A stretch of DNA of 64,000 nucleotides from CAWCDJ01 sp963796675 (lineage in GTDB: Bacteria; Acidobacteriota; Terriglobia; Bryobacterales; Bryobacteraceae), in contig CAWCMS010000001.1 of NCBI GenBank assembly GCA_963796675.1, forward strand, positions 434,001 to 498,000, written 5' to 3'. Under the pieces are notes generated by a model. The model was not told the DNA's origin. It did no database searches and worked only from the letters and a program-made list of their open reading frames with translations. The position numbers were made by a program, and so were the translations under genes. Of this stretch, positions 16,413-25,390 are shown piece after piece; position 1 is the stretch's first letter; each line of letters opens with the position of its first letter.

Positions 16413-17405
16413 CCGCAGATAGCGGTTCGCGGGCTCTTCGAAGAACCGGTAGACCAGCGCCGAGACAGCGATGACCGCTGCCAGATAGAGCGGCGCCGAA
16501 AACGATTTCGACCACCGCATGTACCACCACAACATGGGGACGTGCAGGATGTACATGGCGTAGCTCGCTTTGCCGAGAAACACGGCCACGGGTGTCGAAA
16601 GCCCGCGCGCCAGAGCGCCTCCGCCGAGCGCGAAGCCGACCAGCAGCAGAGCGTTGAGCGGCCGCAGGGCGGAGTTGAGGTCGACATGCGGCGGCAGCAG
16701 CTGCGGCCAGGCGATCAGCGCCGCCGCGCAGGCCACTCCGGGCACATAAAGCCAGGCACCGGCAGGAGTCCGTCGACGCGCCGCGAGCAGGTCGTAAGCG
16801 CAAGAGGCCGCGATCCCCATCAGGAAGTCCGAGAGGTGAATGATGGGCTTGATCTCGTCCGAGACGCCGACGGCCCAGAGCACGCGCGTGAGACAGCACG
16901 CCGCCGCAGCGACCGCCAGGGTCTTGCGCCAGCCCGACCCTTCCAGCCAGGCGGCCAGCAGCGGGAAGGACAAGTAGAAGAACATCTCGCACGAGAGCGA
17001 CCATGCCGGCGTGTTCCAGTTCACCGGAATATGGCCCAGCCAGCCCTGCACCAGGAGTCCGTGCGCGGCCACCAGCGGCGCCTTGCCCGGAGTGCGATCG
17101 GCTGCAATGAACGGCGCCACCATCAGCAGGCTCAAAAGGTAGACCGGGTAGACTCGCGCGATGCGCCCGGCCGTATATTTCACGACGCTGCGCCGTGTCC
17201 ATCGCGTGCCGGCATAACTGCGCGAGAGGACGAATCCGGAGAGTACGAAGAACGTGGTAACCGCCAGGTAGCCGCCGCGAATCAGTGCGTAGACCGCTGC
17301 CGGCGCGGCTTTGGCGGGAGGTTCCAGCGACTGTCCCGGCCCGGTGAGGTGATGCAGGATCACCCATAGAGCCAGCAGAAAGCGCAGACCGGTGAGTGCC
17401 GGCAA
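16383..17405 (-). CDS. acyltransferase 3 family membrane protein (OafA/YrhL-like)
   Basis: A 340-residue integral membrane O-acyltransferase with about ten hydrophobic segments. The N-terminal helix holds the catalytic-type His pair (LWVILHHLTG), then TTFFVLSGFVLSRSYAG and the motif RIARVYPVYLLSL expected of this family, and the terminal YRFFEEPANRYLR. Such enzymes transfer acetyl or other short acyl groups to lipopolysaccharide, exopolysaccharide or peptidoglycan. The TTG at 17405 is the only suitable start in frame. No polysaccharide cluster is next to it, so the acceptor cannot be named. Confidence 0.85.
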   Translation of the reverse strand: MPALTGLRFLLALWVILHHLTGPGQSLEPPAKAAPAAVYALIRGGYLAVTTFFVLSGFVLSRSYAGTRWTRRSVVKYTAGRIARVYPVYLLSLLMVAPFIAADRTPGKAPLVAAHGLLVQGWLGHIPVNWNTPAWSLSCEMFFYLSFPLLAAWLEGSGWRKTLAVAAAACCLTRVLWAVGVSDEIKPIIHLSDFLMGIAASCAYDLLAARRRTPAGAWLYVPGVACAAALIAWPQLLPPHVDLNSALRPLNALLLVGFALGGGALARGLSTPVAVFLGKASYAMYILHVPMLWWYMRWSKSFSAPLYLAAVIAVSALVYRFFEEPANRYLRSRVQAALQA

Positions 17406-17493
17406 ATGCGCGGCGTGCGCACGGGAACGGACCGGAGCGATTTCGGTAATTGCGAGGGCGATGTCTTTAGTTTAACCCGTGGCGGGAAACGGG

Positions 17494-17910
17494 CTATCCT
17501 CCCCGGGAATCGTGTTCGCCCGTACCTGCGATATCTTCGAGCTTGGTGCCTTTCTTATCAACCCGCTGCGGCACGATGTCCTTCATGTCGGCCTCGTTTT
17601 CTGTGGCGCCGACGCTGGCGTCGGTTGCACCGCCGTGGCCGGGCGGCGGATTGTCCGGCGGCGCGGACCGCTCTACCACGATGTCGAAGCGTGCAACCAG
17701 GGTGGCGACGGCTCCTACCGCGGCCAGAACCGGCGCGAGCACGGTGCCGATCGTCGCCACGGTCAGGGGGATTTCCATGAAGGTGTGGCCGTGCTCGTCT
17801 TTGATGATGATGCGGCGGACGTTGCCTTCGTGGACCAGTTCGCGGACCTTATCCGCCAGTTGATTGGCTTGAACCTTGAACTGCTCGAAGAAACGGTCGA
17901 ACTTCTCCAT
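17494..17910 (-). CDS. DUF4342 domain protein
   Basis: A 138-residue protein. An N-terminal amphipathic helix (EKFDRFFEQFKVQANQLADK) leads into the DUF4342 core VRRIIIKDEHGHTFMEIPL followed by a hydrophobic segment (VATIGTVLAPVLAAVGAVATLVA) that could insert in the membrane, and a disordered Gly/Pro/Asp-rich tail. The domain is found in Firmicutes and Acidobacteriota, sometimes with ubiquitin-associated-like helices; its role is not known. The start ATG at 17910 is preferred to a longer upstream frame because the conserved helix begins there. It diverges from the propeller gene with only 28 bases between starts. Confidence 0.72.
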   Translation of the reverse strand: MEKFDRFFEQFKVQANQLADKVRELVHEGNVRRIIIKDEHGHTFMEIPLTVATIGTVLAPVLAAVGAVATLVARFDIVVERSAPPDNPPPGHGGATDASVGATENEADMKDIVPQRVDKKGTKLEDIAGTGEHDSRGG

Positions 17911-17938
17911 ACCGAGTATACTGGCACTAATTGCACTT

Positions 17939-18953
17939 ATGAGATGGTCTGTTTCGATACTGCTGCTGGTTTCGGCGGTGGCCAGCGCGCAATCCTCACA
18001 TTTGGCGGATATCCGCCAACTCACCCACGGCGGCCAGAACGCCGAGGCCTACTGGTCTCCGGACGGCAAGCGCCTGATTTTCCAGACGACGCGCTCGCCT
18101 TACGGCTGCGACCAGATCTTCGTCATGAATGCCGACGGCAGCGACCAGCACCTGGTCTCGACCGGAAAGGGGCGCACCACCTGCGGCTACTTCCTGGCGC
18201 GACAACAAACACATCGTCTACGCTTCCACGCACCTCGCCGGCGACGCCTGCCCGGCCGAACCCGATCGCAGCAAGGGCTATGTGTGGGGCGTGTTCTGCC
18301 GGCTACGACATCTTTCTCGCCACCGACAACGGGAAGATCGAAAAGCGCCTCACCGATACCCCCGGCTACGACGCCGAAGCCACCGTCAACTGGAAGACCG
18401 GGCAACATGGTGTACACCTCGCTGGCCTCGCGCGACCTGGATCTTGTGGACGATGCGAACCGACGGCTCCGGCAAGAGGCGTCTCACGACCAAGGAAGGC
18501 TACGACGGCGGCGCCGTTTTCTCGCGCGACGGCAAGAAGCTGGTGTGGCGCGCCAACTATCCGAAGACTCCCGGGGATATGGACCGCTACAAGTCGCTGC
18601 TGGCCGACAATCTGACGGCGCCGATGAAGATGGAGATCATGGTGGCGGACGCCGACGGCAGCAACGCCGCGGCACGATTACGAATTTCGGCTGCGCCAGC
18701 TTCGCCCCCACATTCACGCCGGACGGCAAGAAGATCCTGTTCTCGTCCAACAAGCACCAGTGCGACAGCCGTAACTTCGAGCTCTACCTGATGAACGTGG
18801 ACGGCACCGGCCTCGAGCAGGTGACCAGCTTCGGACGGATTCACTTCGTTCCCCGAATTCTCGCCCGACGGCAAGACGCTGGTCTTCTGCTCCGACCGCG
18901 ACGCAAAGGCGCGCTACGAGTTCAATATCTTCACCGCAGCCTGGAATAATTGA
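17939..18953 (+). CDS. secreted TolB-like PD40 beta-propeller protein, multiple frameshifts
   Basis: About 338 residues when the frames are joined. It starts with a signal peptide (MRWSVSILLLVSAVASAQ) and contains WD40-like PD40 blades: AYWSPDGKRLIFQTTR, AVFSRDGKKLVWRANY, TFTPDGKKILFSSNKH and FPEFSPDGKTLVFCSDRD, ending FNIFTAAWNN. Propellers of this sort are periplasmic and resemble TolB or the propeller of S9 peptidases, without the peptidase domain. The reading frame changes about six times (near 18195, 18295, 18410, 18450, 18670 and 18855) while the blades stay well conserved, so these look like sequence errors. It diverges from the DUF4342 gene. Confidence 0.75.
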
Positions 18954-18989
18954 CGCGCCGAGGAGCACCGCTCTCCATTTCGTTACATA

Positions 18990-21900
18990 ATGGACGAAAC
19001 TATGCGCTGCTTGCGATCCGGGCTCCCCGGCGTGATTGCGGCTGGGCTGCTGAGTGTACTGGCTGCAGGGCGTGCCACGGCTCAGACCACCATTTCGCAA
19101 TTGGATGCCTTCTTTCCCAGCACAACCTCGCCAGGCGGTGCGGCGATTACGGCAGGGACCGCGCTCCCGAACGGGTTCACGCTTCAGATCACCGGCAGCG
19201 GCTTCACCACGCCGTTTACTGTGAACTGGATCGACAACAACAATCCCTCCAACAACACGAGTTTCTCCAGCACCCAGGAGAATGCGTTTCTGGACGAAGC
19301 CGGCAACATCCAGGTGCCCACCATTCAAGCGGCGCTGGTGGCCAGCGCTACCAGCATCACGATCCAGGTAGTGATCGGATCCTCTACGGTCTCCGCCCCA
19401 TTTACGGTCAACGCGCCGCTTCCACCCACTATCCCCGTCAATGGTACGCCGGTCGTGCTCCCTGCAGGGGTCGTCAGCGGCAATTATGCGCAGCCGTTGT
19501 TCGCGACCGGGGACGGCACCGCTCCGTTCACCATCAGTCTTCAATCGGGTAGCTTGCCGCCGGGCCTGCCGGTATTCGGCCCGCAAGGAACCGTCAGCCC
19601 GTACGACAACTTCTACGTCGGCTCTCCGACCGCCGCGGGGCCTTACACGTTCCGGCTGGGCATTATCGACGCCTGGGGCAATGCCACTGCCCTGCCGTAC
19701 AGCCTGACGATCAATCCGGCGCCGGTCATCAGCTCTTTCAATCCACCGGATGTAGCGGCCGGGAGTCTGGGCTTCACCCTGACCGTCAACGGATCGAATT
19801 TCGTGCCCGGAGCGGTGGTTTCGTGGCGTGGTTCCACCAGCGGCAGCACGGACCTGGCCACAACTTATGTGAGTGCGACGCAGTTGACCGCCGTGGTACC
19901 GGCGACTCTCATTCAGGCGGGAGACCAGCCCCAGATCCGAGTGACAGTCCCCGGGGGAGGCTTCGTAGAAGCGGGCTTCATCGTCCAATACCCCAGAATC
20001 ACGAGCGTGACTCCGGCGTACGTCACGGCGGGACATCCGGCCTTCACACTGACGGTGACCGGACAATACTTCCTCACGCTTCCTTCGGTCACAAAGATTT
20101 TCCTGGGAGGCGTCGGCCTTGCGACGACTTCACCGAGCCCCGGCGTGCTGCAGGCCACGGTTCCAGCATCGCTGGTAGCGACCTCGGGTGCGCTGAGTTT
20201 TTGGGTGGAGAATCCCGGCGGCCAGATTTCGTGGGCCTATGGGGACTACTCGGTATTTCCGCCGGATGTGGTGACCAGTCTCAGCCCGGCGAATCGCACG
20301 GCGGGAACCGGCTCCTTTGTCCTCACCATCAACGGCACCAATCTGGTGAATGTCGGCAGTGTGCAATGGGATCAGTCCGCCATTACGCCATTCACCGTCA
20401 CCGGAACTACCCGGATCACGGCTACGGTTCCGGCGGCTTATCTAACGCCGGGAATTCACCACGTCGGCGTCCTGACGACGGATGGCGCGCCGTCGAACGT
20501 GCTGCCATTCACCGTGAATCCGGCGCTGACGATCAACAATGTGACGCCGCCTTCAGGCACCGAGGGGCTAGGCTATTCGTTCACCTTCTCCGCCAGCGGA
20601 GGAACTTCTCCCTATACGTGGTCTGCAACCGGACTGCCCACCGGACTTTCCTTGAACAGTTCCACCGGCGCCATTTCGGGAACCGCCGCCGCCACGGGGA
20701 GTTCTGCGGTCTCGGTGACGGTGGGAGATTCCGGCGGCGGGAGCGCCTCGGCTCAATACACCATCACGATCAAGCCGGCGATTCCGGAACTGCAACTCAT
20801 TACGGCGTCGCCACTGCCGTCCGGGGTCTCGGGCACCGCGTACACCACACCGTTCGGCGCCACGGGCGGAACTCCCGGATACTTTTGGGCCGTAACGGCC
20901 GGCAATCTTCCGAACGGACTTTCTTTGACGTCCAACGGAATCCTGAGCGGCATTCCCACCAAGACCGGGGACTTTCGCTTTACAGTGCAGGTAACCGATT
21001 CAAACAGCGCCACGGCCAGTGCGGCGTTTCTCCTTACCATCAACACGCCTCCACTGACCATTACCACCTCGCCGTTCGCCGATACGCCGGTGGGCACTTC
21101 CTTCAATACTCAATTCACTGCTACCGGCGGTGCGCCTCCGTATGTATGGGGCGCCACGGGGTCGATTCCCTCGGGAACCACCTTCAACAACAGCGGCGCC
21201 TTGAGCGGAAAGGCCAATACCATCGGCTCGTTCCAGTTCAGCATTCAGGTGACCGACAGCGTCGGCACGGTGGCCACGAAGGCTTACACCATCGACATCA
21301 CCAAGCAGTCGCTGACCATCAGCGGCTCGGCGGGCAACGGAGAGGTGGGAGTTCCGTACTCGGCGGTGTTTGCCGCGAGCGGAGGCCAACCGCCGTACTC
21401 CTTCTCGGCGAGCGGGCTGCCTGCAGGTCTGACCTTCTCAGGTACCTCCATCAGCGGGACTCCAGCGGCTGGATCGGAAGGCACGTACCCGGTAACCGTC
21501 ACCGTCACGGATGCGGCCGGCAACAAGGCCAGCGCGACCGGCAGCGTCGTCATCACCGCGGCCGGGCTTCAGATCACCACCGATGCGCTGCCCGACGGGA
21601 CGATCGGCGGCGCTTACTCGGCGACCGTGGCCGCGAGCGGCGGTGCACCGCCGTACACCTTCTCGGCAAGCGGGCTTCCGCCAGGAGTGAGCATAGCGAC
21701 TGGCGGCGCGATCAGCGGAACTATACCGTCCACCACGGCCCCAGGCCTCTTCCCGGTGACGGCCACGGTCACGGACTCCAAGGGCGGTACCGCCAGCCGT
21801 TCATACAGCATCGCGGTGGGACTGCCGGCGTTGACGATCACGGGGATCTCGAATACCACGGCGACCGCGGGCACTCCCTTTTCGGCGACCGCGGCGGCCA

Positions 21901-22757
21901 CGGGAGGGAAGCCGCCCTACACGTGGTCGGGATCGGGATCGGGCGTGAGCGTTTCTGCCGCAGGAGCCATTACCGCAACGTTCGCAGCGCCGGGTTCTGT
22001 TGCGGTGAGTTTGAGCGTGAAAGATAGCGCCGGCGCCACCGCCAGCCAGACATTCCAGATCACCGTGGGCCTGCCCACCGCGCCGACTTCGACTCTCGGC
22101 GGTCTTCCCGCTACCGCGGGCCCGGCCAGCCAAAGCACCCTACAGGTGACCCTGGCTTCGCCGTACGCCATGGATGTGGTCTCGACCTTGACCATGACTT
22201 TCGCGCCGGACTCCGGCCCCGACGATCCGGCCGTACAGTTTTCCACGGGCGGGCGAACCGTCCAAGTGACGGTACCCGCGGGCGGAACCGTAGGGACGCC
22301 GAGCGTCGGTGTCCAGACCGGGACGGTGGCCGGCACCATCACAATCACGACACGGCTCCAGGCAGGGGGACAGGACATCACCCCGACACCGGCGCCGCAG
22401 CAGACTATGCGGATCAATGCCGGCGCACCGGTGATCCGTAGCGTGACGGCCTCGCGGTCGAGCGGCGGATTTACCGTCACGGTCGTGGGATTTGCGACCG
22501 ATCGCGAATTGACGCAGGCAGTCTTCCAGTTGACCGGCGCAGGCGGCGCGAATCTGCAGACCACCAGTGTGACCGTTCCGGTGGACCAGGTGTTCGCGTC
22601 ATGGTTCGGCAGCACCCAATCGGCGCAGTACGGCGGCCAGTTCACCTATACCCAGCCCTTCACGGTGCAGGGCGACTCGTCTGCCGTGGTATCGGTCAGC
22701 GTGACCCTCATCAACAAAGTAGGCACTTCCTCCGCGGTCAACGCGACCCTGCAGTAG
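18990..22757 (+). CDS. large secreted TIG/Ig-like repeat protein
   Basis: A 1,255-residue exported protein in a single unbroken frame. A signal peptide ends near AAGRATAQ. Residues about 145-240 form one putative Ig (He_PIG-like) unit; 240-500 hold three TIG/IPT-like units (for example PVISSFNPPDVAAGS, PRITSVTPAYVTAGH); 512-1027 contain six tandem Ig-like units of about 85 residues with the recurring pattern ASGGxPPYxFSASGLPxGL and ISGTP; the last 220 residues form a different beta-rich domain (IRSVTASRSSGGFTVTV). Such arrays occur in surface proteins binding carbohydrate or protein, but no catalytic module or sorting motif is visible. An ATG four codons downstream (19002) is an alternative start. 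Function unknown. Confidence 0.82.
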   Translation: MDETMRCLRSGLPGVIAAGLLSVLAAGRATAQTTISQLDAFFPSTTSPGGAAITAGTALPNGFTLQITGSGFTTPFTVNWIDNNNPSNNTSFSSTQENAFLDEAGNIQVPTIQAALVASATSITIQVVIGSSTVSAPFTVNAPLPPTIPVNGTPVVLPAGVVSGNYAQPLFATGDGTAPFTISLQSGSLPPGLPVFGPQGTVSPYDNFYVGSPTAAGPYTFRLGIIDAWGNATALPYSLTINPAPVISSFNPPDVAAGSLGFTLTVNGSNFVPGAVVSWRGSTSGSTDLATTYVSATQLTAVVPATLIQAGDQPQIRVTVPGGGFVEAGFIVQYPRITSVTPAYVTAGHPAFTLTVTGQYFLTLPSVTKIFLGGVGLATTSPSPGVLQATVPASLVATSGALSFWVENPGGQISWAYGDYSVFPPDVVTSLSPANRTAGTGSFVLTINGTNLVNVGSVQWDQSAITPFTVTGTTRITATVPAAYLTPGIHHVGVLTTDGAPSNVLPFTVNPALTINNVTPPSGTEGLGYSFTFSASGGTSPYTWSATGLPTGLSLNSSTGAISGTAAATGSSAVSVTVGDSGGGSASAQYTITIKPAIPELQLITASPLPSGVSGTAYTTPFGATGGTPGYFWAVTAGNLPNGLSLTSNGILSGIPTKTGDFRFTVQVTDSNSATASAAFLLTINTPPLTITTSPFADTPVGTSFNTQFTATGGAPPYVWGATGSIPSGTTFNNSGALSGKANTIGSFQFSIQVTDSVGTVATKAYTIDITKQSLTISGSAGNGEVGVPYSAVFAASGGQPPYSFSASGLPAGLTFSGTSISGTPAAGSEGTYPVTVTVTDAAGNKASATGSVVITAAGLQITTDALPDGTIGGAYSATVAASGGAPPYTFSASGLPPGVSIATGGAISGTIPSTTAPGLFPVTATVTDSKGGTASRSYSIAVGLPALTITGISNTTATAGTPFSATAAATGGKPPYTWSGSGSGVSVSAAGAITATFAAPGSVAVSLSVKDSAGATASQTFQITVGLPTAPTSTLGGLPATAGPASQSTLQVTLASPYAMDVVSTLTMTFAPDSGPDDPAVQFSTGGRTVQVTVPAGGTVGTPSVGVQTGTVAGTITITTRLQAGGQDITPTPAPQQTMRINAGAPVIRSVTASRSSGGFTVTVVGFATDRELTQAVFQLTGAGGANLQTTSVTVPVDQVFASWFGSTQSAQYGGQFTYTQPFTVQGDSSAVVSVSVTLINKVGTSSAVNATLQ
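20524..22070 (+). repeat. six tandem Ig-like coding repeats
   Basis: Six consecutive units of roughly 255 bases encoding the He_PIG-like pattern inside the secreted repeat protein. They are clearly related at protein level (GGxPPYxxSASGLPxGL, SGTP, VTVTDSxG) but diverged in DNA, so this is an old duplication and not a recent tandem array. Confidence 0.7.
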
Positions 22758-22776
22758 GAAGCCGGCGGCGAGTTCG

Positions 22777-23802
22777 TCAGTCCCAACTCAGAACGACTTT
22801 GCCTGAGTTGCCTGAGATCATCGCTTCGAAGCCTTTTTCGAACTCGGTGTAAGGATAGCGGTGCGTGATCACCGGAGAAATGTCGAGCCCGGATTCCAGC
22901 ATGACCGTCATCTTGTACCAGGTTTCGTACATCTCGCGGCCGTAGATGCCCTTGATCGTCAGCATGTTGAAGATCACGGTATTCCAGTCGATCGACATCG
23001 GCTCGGAAGGAATGCCGAGCATCGCGATCCTGGCGCCATGGCTCATATTGGCGAGCATGTCGCGGAAGGCTGCGGGATTGCCCGACATTTCGAGCCCCAC
23101 GTCGAAGCCTTCGGTCATGCCGAGTTCTTTCTGCACGTCCGGCAGCTTGGATTCCTTCACGTTCACCGCGCGAGTGACGCCCATTTTCTTGGCCAGTTCG
23201 AGGCGGTAGGGGTTGAGATCGGTGATCACGGTGAAGCGCGCGCCGGCGTGTTTCGCCACCGCGGCGGCCATGATGCCGATGGGTCCCGCGCCGGTCACGA
23301 GCACGTCCTCACCTAGAACCGGGAAGGAGAGCGCCGTGTGTACGGCATTGCCGAAGGGGTCGAAGATGGCGGCTACGTCGAGCGGAACGGTTTGGCGGTG
23401 CCGCCAGATATTGGTCATGGGAAGCGCGATGAATTCCGCAAACGCACCCGGCCGGTTTACGCCGACTCCCTGGGTATGCGCGCAGAGGTGTCTCCTTCCT
23501 GCCAGGCAGTTGCGGCAGCGTCCGCAAACCACGTGGCCTTCGCCGCTCACCAGGTCGCCGGGAGAAAAGTCCACCACGTTGGAGCCGACCTCGACGATCC
23601 GCCCCACGAACTCGTGCCCTATGGCCATCGGCACGGGAATGGTTTTCTGTGCCCACTCGTCCCACTTGTAGATGTGGACATCGGTGCCGCAAATTCCGGT
23701 TCGCAGCACCTGAATCAGAACGTCATTGATGCCGATCTTGGGCTTCTCGACGTCGGCGAGCCATAGCCCGGGCTCGCGCTTGCTCTTCACTAGTGCCTTC
23801 AC
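22777..23802 (-). CDS. tdh: L-threonine 3-dehydrogenase
   Basis: A 341-residue zinc-dependent medium-chain dehydrogenase oxidising threonine to 2-amino-3-ketobutyrate, which is split to glycine and acetyl-CoA. The start region KALVKSKREPGLWLADVEKP, the catalytic-zinc Cys in GICGTDVHIYKWDEW, GHEFVG, the structural zinc cluster CGRCRNCLAGRRHLC and the coenzyme loop GAGPIGIMAAA are all typical, and the length equals that of E. coli Tdh. The GTG at 23802 gives exactly this start; the open frame runs further upstream without homology. No kbl gene is adjacent. The gene lies 3.5 kb before the glycine-cleavage operon, a pathway that could use the glycine. It diverges from an ATP-grasp ligase gene. 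Confidence 0.92.
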   Translation of the reverse strand: MKALVKSKREPGLWLADVEKPKIGINDVLIQVLRTGICGTDVHIYKWDEWAQKTIPVPMAIGHEFVGRIVEVGSNVVDFSPGDLVSGEGHVVCGRCRNCLAGRRHLCAHTQGVGVNRPGAFAEFIALPMTNIWRHRQTVPLDVAAIFDPFGNAVHTALSFPVLGEDVLVTGAGPIGIMAAAVAKHAGARFTVITDLNPYRLELAKKMGVTRAVNVKESKLPDVQKELGMTEGFDVGLEMSGNPAAFRDMLANMSHGARIAMLGIPSEPMSIDWNTVIFNMLTIKGIYGREMYETWYKMTVMLESGLDISPVITHRYPYTEFEKGFEAMISGNSGKVVLSWD

Positions 23803-23824
23803 AATAACCACGATAATAGAATTA

Positions 23825-25059
23825 GTGCCGAAGCGTCTTCTTCTCTTCGCCGCGACCACCGGCTACCAGATCCGCGTGTTTGCGGATGCGGCGCTGCGCC
23901 ATCGGCGCCGAACTGACGCTCGCGACCGACCGTTGCCACGTACTGGACGACCCCTGGGCCGACCGCGCCATCCCCGTGCGCTTCGACCACATCACGGGCT
24001 CTCTCGATGCACTCGCCGGCAGCAGTTCGACGGAATCGCCGCCGTGGGCGACCGTCCCGCGGTGCTGGCTGCCGAAGCGGCGCGAAAGCTCGGGCTGCCT
24101 TTTCATTCGCCCGCCGCTGCCCGCGCCTGCCACGACAAGTACCTCGCGCCATACGCTCTTTCACGCCGCCGGTCTGCGAGTGCCGCGTTTCCTTCGCGCG
24201 CGTTCCGGACGATCGACTGTCGCGCGGCGTACCCCTGCGTGCTGAAGCCGCTGGGGCTTTCGGCCAGCCGCGGGGTCATCCGCGCGAACAACCCCGCTGC
24301 CTTCGCCGCTGCCTTCGAGCGCATCCGCAAGATGGGCGAGGCCGAGATTCAGGTGGAAGACTACATCCCGGGGCGGGAATTCGCCATCGAAGGGATTTCG
24401 ACCATGGCCGGTTTCAGCCGCTCGCGATTTTCGACAAGCCCGACCCGCTCGAAGGCCCGTTCTTCGAAGAGAGCATCTATGTGACGCCCTCGCGCGAGCC
24501 GGAAGAGGTGCAGCGCGCGCTGATCGAGACCACGGCGCGAAGCAGTGCGCGCCGTAGGGCTCACCACGGGCCGGTGCATGCGGAGCTGCGTTACAACGCG
24601 GAAGGCGCCTGGATGCTGGAAGCGGCCGCGCGCCCCATCGGCGGGCTGTGCGCGAAGGCGCTGCGGTTCGGCAGCAGGCGCAGAGCTGCGACCGTGAGGG
24701 AGCGGGCCAGCCGCTGGAAGAACTGATCCTCCGCCATGCCCTCGGAGAAGACATATCCGGAATGCACCCGCGAAGTCCGAGGCCTCCGGCGTGATGATGA
24801 TCCCGGTACCCGAGGCCGGCCTCTACGAATCGGTGGATGGCGTGGAACGCGCGTCGGCAGTCCCCGGCGTGGAGGAAGTGATCATCACGGCCGCAGCAGG
24901 GACAGCGGCTGAGCCGCTGCCCGAAGGCGCCGCTATCCTGGATTTATCTTTGCGCGGGCAGAGTCGCCCGCAGCAGTGGAAGCGGCCCTGCGCCGCGCGC
25001 ACGCAGAACTGCGGTTCCAGATGGCAGGGGTGCTAGAAACCTTCAGGCCTTCGTCTTAG
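23825..25059 (+). CDS. ATP-grasp ligase (L-amino-acid ligase-like), heavily frameshifted
   Basis: About 410 residues spread over several frames. It starts LLLFAATTGYQIRVFADAA, continues AELTLATDRCHVLDDPWADR, FDGIAAVGDRPAVLAAEAARKLGL, then the ATP-grasp core with YPCVLKPLGLSASRGVIR (nucleotide-binding lysine), EIQVEDYIPGREFAIEG and HAELRYNAEGAWMLEAAARPIGG (metal-binding acids and Asn-equivalent region), and ends with a C-terminal domain (MMIPVPEAGLYESVDGVE, AVEAALRRAHAELRFQMAG). This is the layout of carboxylate-amine ligases such as L-amino-acid ligases. At least six frame changes occur; conservation on both sides suggests sequence errors rather than decay. The stop overlaps the convergent yggX 3' end. 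Substrates unknown. Confidence 0.68.
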
Positions 25060-25321
25060 GAGGGACGAAATCCGGCGGCAGCGCCGCGCCTTCGCCGAAG
25101 AAGTAATTGTCCATCTGCTGGATCAGGAACTCCTGCGCCTGCTGTGTGCCCAGGTTCAGGCGGTATTCGTTCATGATCATCTTCATGTGCTCGACCCACA
25201 TCTTCCACGCTTCTTTCGAAACGTTTTCGTAGATGCGCTGGCCGAGCGGATGGCCTTCGAAAGGCACTTCGTCGAGACCTTCCATCTCGCGCTGGAACTT
25301 CACGCAGAAGACCTTGCGCGC
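25043..25321 (-). CDS. yggX: Fe(2+)-trafficking protein YggX, 5' end disturbed
   Basis: YggX-type protein that protects iron-sulfur clusters from oxidation. The body FQREMEGLDEVPFEG, LGQRIYENVSKEAWKMWVEH and MIMNEYRLNLGTQQAQEFL is unmistakable. The only start in frame is a GTG at 25303, which would delete the N-terminal RKVFC segment with the conserved Cys of this family. In the sequence, codons for KVFCV do lie directly upstream, but no start codon precedes them before a stop, so a small indel near 25316-25322 has probably removed the true start. The upstream limit given is approximate. It follows the GT39-like gene on the same strand by about 70 bases. Confidence 0.78.
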   Translation of the reverse strand, partial: ARKVFCVKFQREMEGLDEVPFEGHPLGQRIYENVSKEAWKMWVEHMKMIMNEYRLNLGTQQAQEFLIQQMDNYFFGEGAALPPDFVPPKTKA

Positions 25322-25390
25322 TCCCGGCGAATCACGTTATCGATCTGGTTGAAACCGCTACCGCCGCCACATCCCATAAGTCCCAGGATA

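Noticed and set aside
17939..18953. Programmed frameshifting as the explanation of broken frames
   Set aside because: Changes occur at different sequence contexts, in both directions, several per gene, and in unrelated housekeeping genes; this does not fit a recoding signal.
22784..22810. Perfect 8-bp inverted repeat near the tdh stop, between convergent genes
   Set aside because: It is inside the conserved C-terminal coding region of tdh and has no T-tract; the stem could be chance.
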